8,889 nucleotides of DNA, from positions 1 through 8,889 of the forward strand of contig JAAZHP010000068.1 of the NCBI GenBank assembly GCA_012510625.1, written 5' to 3'. Position 1 is the stretch's first letter, and each line of letters starts with the position of its first letter. A program made the position numbers and the translations under genes. Of the stretch, positions 7,196 to 8,889 are shown piece after piece. Source of the DNA: Bacillota bacterium (GTDB taxonomy: Bacteria; Bacillota; Dethiobacteria; DTU022). Below the pieces are notes generated by a model. The model searched no databases and was not told the DNA's origin. It saw only the letters and a list, made by a program, of their open reading frames with translations.

Positions 7196-8887
7196 CTATC
7201 TTTGGAAATCCTCTATTGTTTTGGCAATCTTTCCGCCGGGCAGGGTAACCGGCTCCACAATGGCTTCGCTGTGCAGCGCCCACGGCAAGATTACCCCTGA
7301 ATGACCGCCGCGCCCTCCGACAACAACAACTTCAATATCTTTCGGAAAACGGGTCACCGGCATGGGGTGCCTGTTCTCAAATTCGGGCGGACGCACCGGG
7401 ACGAGCCCCCTGTTGCGAACCATGGGCACTTCGTGATAGGCGTAGGTGTGAATATGCTCCCGGATCATATCTTTAGTGTAACCATCCTTCTTGAGCATTT
7501 TCCCATGGTCCGGGGTGAGGCAAACTACCAGTGGACCAGGTATGTATGCATTGTTAGATCCTAGAGTAGTGCAGCAAGCAGTGATGGTATCCAGGAGATC
7601 ATGCCCGTTCAAACTGAGGAAATCGATTATATCATGCTGCGGCTCTGCTTTCAAGACATAGACGGTGGTAGTTTCTGCATCATAGCGCTCTTCGTTGATC
7701 ATTTCCCATTGTGCAAGTTCGGGTTCTTCAGCAAAGCAGTAGGTGAACTCGGCCTGCGAGGCGATGCAATCGAGGTCGCATATACCGGGTACAGAACGGG
7801 CGACATTCATGATCACCAGGTTCACCGCACGCCCGATAGTGGCGTTCATCGGCCAGCCCGGCCCCATGCAGCCCTGCTTGCCGGAAATACCTATTTCCTG
7901 GGCAATAGGCCCGCTGACCAGCACCAGGTTGCCGCCGGGATGAGAGGTAGTGACCGACTGTATAAAATTGTACTTGGGGTTGTTTAAAGCCCTGAAAGCG
8001 GTAACCAGAATCGGCATGGCCTTGGGCGTGCATCCGGCCATAACCGCGGCAACGGCCACGTCGCGGACGGTAATATCCTTACCCGTCGGCCCCACTTTGT
8101 TACAAAGTACCATATCTTCATCAAAGGGGCAGTAGGCTAACATTTTATCATACCGTGAACGCGTGGGTGGAATAATGGGCAGGCCGTCGCTGATATGCTC
8201 CCGATTAAAATATTCATTAATCTCTTCCATGTAGCAACCAGGTTCCAGCAGCCTGCTTTCATCGATCTCGATTTGGTCTGTTATGGGAAGCAAACCGTTT
8301 TTCGCAGGGGGAATCTTGTCCATTTTAAAATCGATATAGGCAAGCTCAGCCAACTTATCCCCTGTGGCAGTAAGAGAACCGATGATGTAATCCCATTTAA
8401 GATCAATCTGCTCCCTTACCTCTTCCACCGTGCTGGCCTGATAAACGTCGATGGAGCAAAGGCACAAATTACCCGCGCGATACACGGCCACACCCTCGGT
8501 GATAGCCGAACCTGGAGGCGCTGTCATATAAACCGTCGGTATACCCAGCTTCTCCAAGGCAATGGCCACGATGGTAGTAGCAGCGGAAGTTCCCATATCG
8601 CCAAAAGCAACAATAGCAGCGGTAGGTTTTTCTTTGGCCAGCATCGCGGCATATTTCTCCAGTTCAGCGGTATCTTTACCGCGAACGGTTTCCACATAAT
8701 CAACGAAGTTGGTGATTCCCAACTCAGCAAGCCGTTCCTTGATCCTTATAAAAACTTGATTGTAATTGCAAAATGAAAGCTTGGTATTATCGTAAAAAAG
8801 CACCTTTCCTTTTCTTAGGTCGTCCAGAGTAACTCTCGGAGCCAGCTTGATAACAGGCCTTTCTTGATATCCGCGGGGGTCTAGCAA
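7196..8887 (-). CDS. UGSC-family-like N-terminal domain fused to a conserved C-terminal domain of unknown function (5' end at window edge)
   Basis: About 563 codons are visible, ending in TAG. The reading frame runs to the window edge. A TTG lies at the first visible codon, but the true start may be a few codons upstream. Residues 1-200 resemble the UGSC (seleno)protein family: an LDPRG start, an LAPR segment, a short 'LFYDNTK' strand, then 'FGDMGTSAATT' (95-105) followed by 'LEKLGIPTVY', which matches the family's GD-U-G-S-C turn and 'EKxGIPTV' strand. Here the selenocysteine/cysteine position is Met98 and the cysteine position is Ser101, so both redox residues are missing. Residues 225-563 form a second domain with 'SDGLPIIPPT' (233-242), 'VMAGCTPKAMP' (282-292), 'NATIGRAVNLV' (348-358) and a C-terminal 'VVVGGRGGHSG' (521-531). 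I know this domain type as a conserved hypothetical and assign no reaction to it. No signal peptide or membrane segment is visible, so it is probably cytoplasmic. The domain call is fairly firm; the function is unknown. Confidence 0.7.
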   Translation of the reverse strand: MLDPRGYQERPVIKLAPRVTLDDLRKGKVLFYDNTKLSFCNYNQVFIRIKERLAELGITNFVDYVETVRGKDTAELEKYAAMLAKEKPTAAIVAFGDMGTSAATTIVAIALEKLGIPTVYMTAPPGSAITEGVAVYRAGNLCLCSIDVYQASTVEEVREQIDLKWDYIIGSLTATGDKLAELAYIDFKMDKIPPAKNGLLPITDQIEIDESRLLEPGCYMEEINEYFNREHISDGLPIIPPTRSRYDKMLAYCPFDEDMVLCNKVGPTGKDITVRDVAVAAVMAGCTPKAMPILVTAFRALNNPKYNFIQSVTTSHPGGNLVLVSGPIAQEIGISGKQGCMGPGWPMNATIGRAVNLVIMNVARSVPGICDLDCIASQAEFTYCFAEEPELAQWEMINEERYDAETTTVYVLKAEPQHDIIDFLSLNGHDLLDTITACCTTLGSNNAYIPGPLVVCLTPDHGKMLKKDGYTKDMIREHIHTYAYHEVPMVRNRGLVPVRPPEFENRHPMPVTRFPKDIEVVVVGGRGGHSGVILPWALHSEAIVEPVTLPGGKIAKTIEDFQR

Positions 8888-8889
8888 CG

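Noticed and set aside
8195..8776. Plus-strand open frame of 193 codons opposite the UGSC-like gene
   Set aside because: It lies entirely opposite conserved coding sequence, has no family resemblance that I can see, and its composition follows the codon pattern of the opposite strand.
7196..8887. In-frame TGA selenocysteine codon in the UGSC-like domain
   Set aside because: The codon at the expected selenocysteine position encodes Met and the frame contains no internal TGA, so this is not a selenoprotein at that site.

Overview
All six genes in this window lie on the minus strand and read from high to low coordinates. The gaps between them are 22 to 115 bp, so they look like one operon or two stacked transcription units. 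There is no RNA gene, CRISPR array, insertion sequence or integration signature, and no gene-free stretch longer than about 115 bp. The organism is probably an anaerobic Gram-positive bacterium of the Clostridia, possibly near Peptococcaceae or Desulfotomaculum-like lineages. This inference rests on the AAGGAGG-type ribosome binding sites, the oxygen-sensitive tungsten-type aldehyde:ferredoxin oxidoreductase, the lipobox-anchored solute-binding protein and the moderate base composition. The genus cannot be fixed from this sequence.

Layout in transcription order. (1) 8887-7196 is a two-domain protein of unknown function. Its N-terminal part resembles the UGSC (seleno)protein family, and its C-terminal part is a conserved domain I cannot assign to a function. 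Its 5' end touches the window edge. (2) 7190-7165 is a terminator-like hairpin directly after its stop codon. (3) 7112-5637 is an FAD-dependent oxidoreductase of the FAD_oxidored type. (4) 5588-3696 is an aldehyde:ferredoxin oxidoreductase family protein with its [4Fe-4S] cysteines in place. (5) 3655-2162, 2139-1171 and 1055-9 form a complete ribose/arabinose-type ABC importer: double ATPase, permease and lipoprotein binding protein, in the order seen in rbsACB.

A plausible reading, which is inference, is an import-and-oxidise module. The importer would bring in a small polar, sugar-like or polyol-like compound. The flavoprotein and the tungsten or molybdenum enzyme would act on it or on a derived aldehyde, passing electrons to ferredoxin. 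The UGSC-like fusion protein would have an unassigned role. No sugar kinase, isomerase, aldolase or regulator is visible, so the substrate stays open. The binding protein looks like the L-arabinose-binding protein in overall sequence but lacks most residues that touch arabinose, which argues against arabinose. The combination of a UGSC-like fusion protein, an FAD oxidoreductase, an AOR and a dedicated importer is the most interesting aspect of the window.
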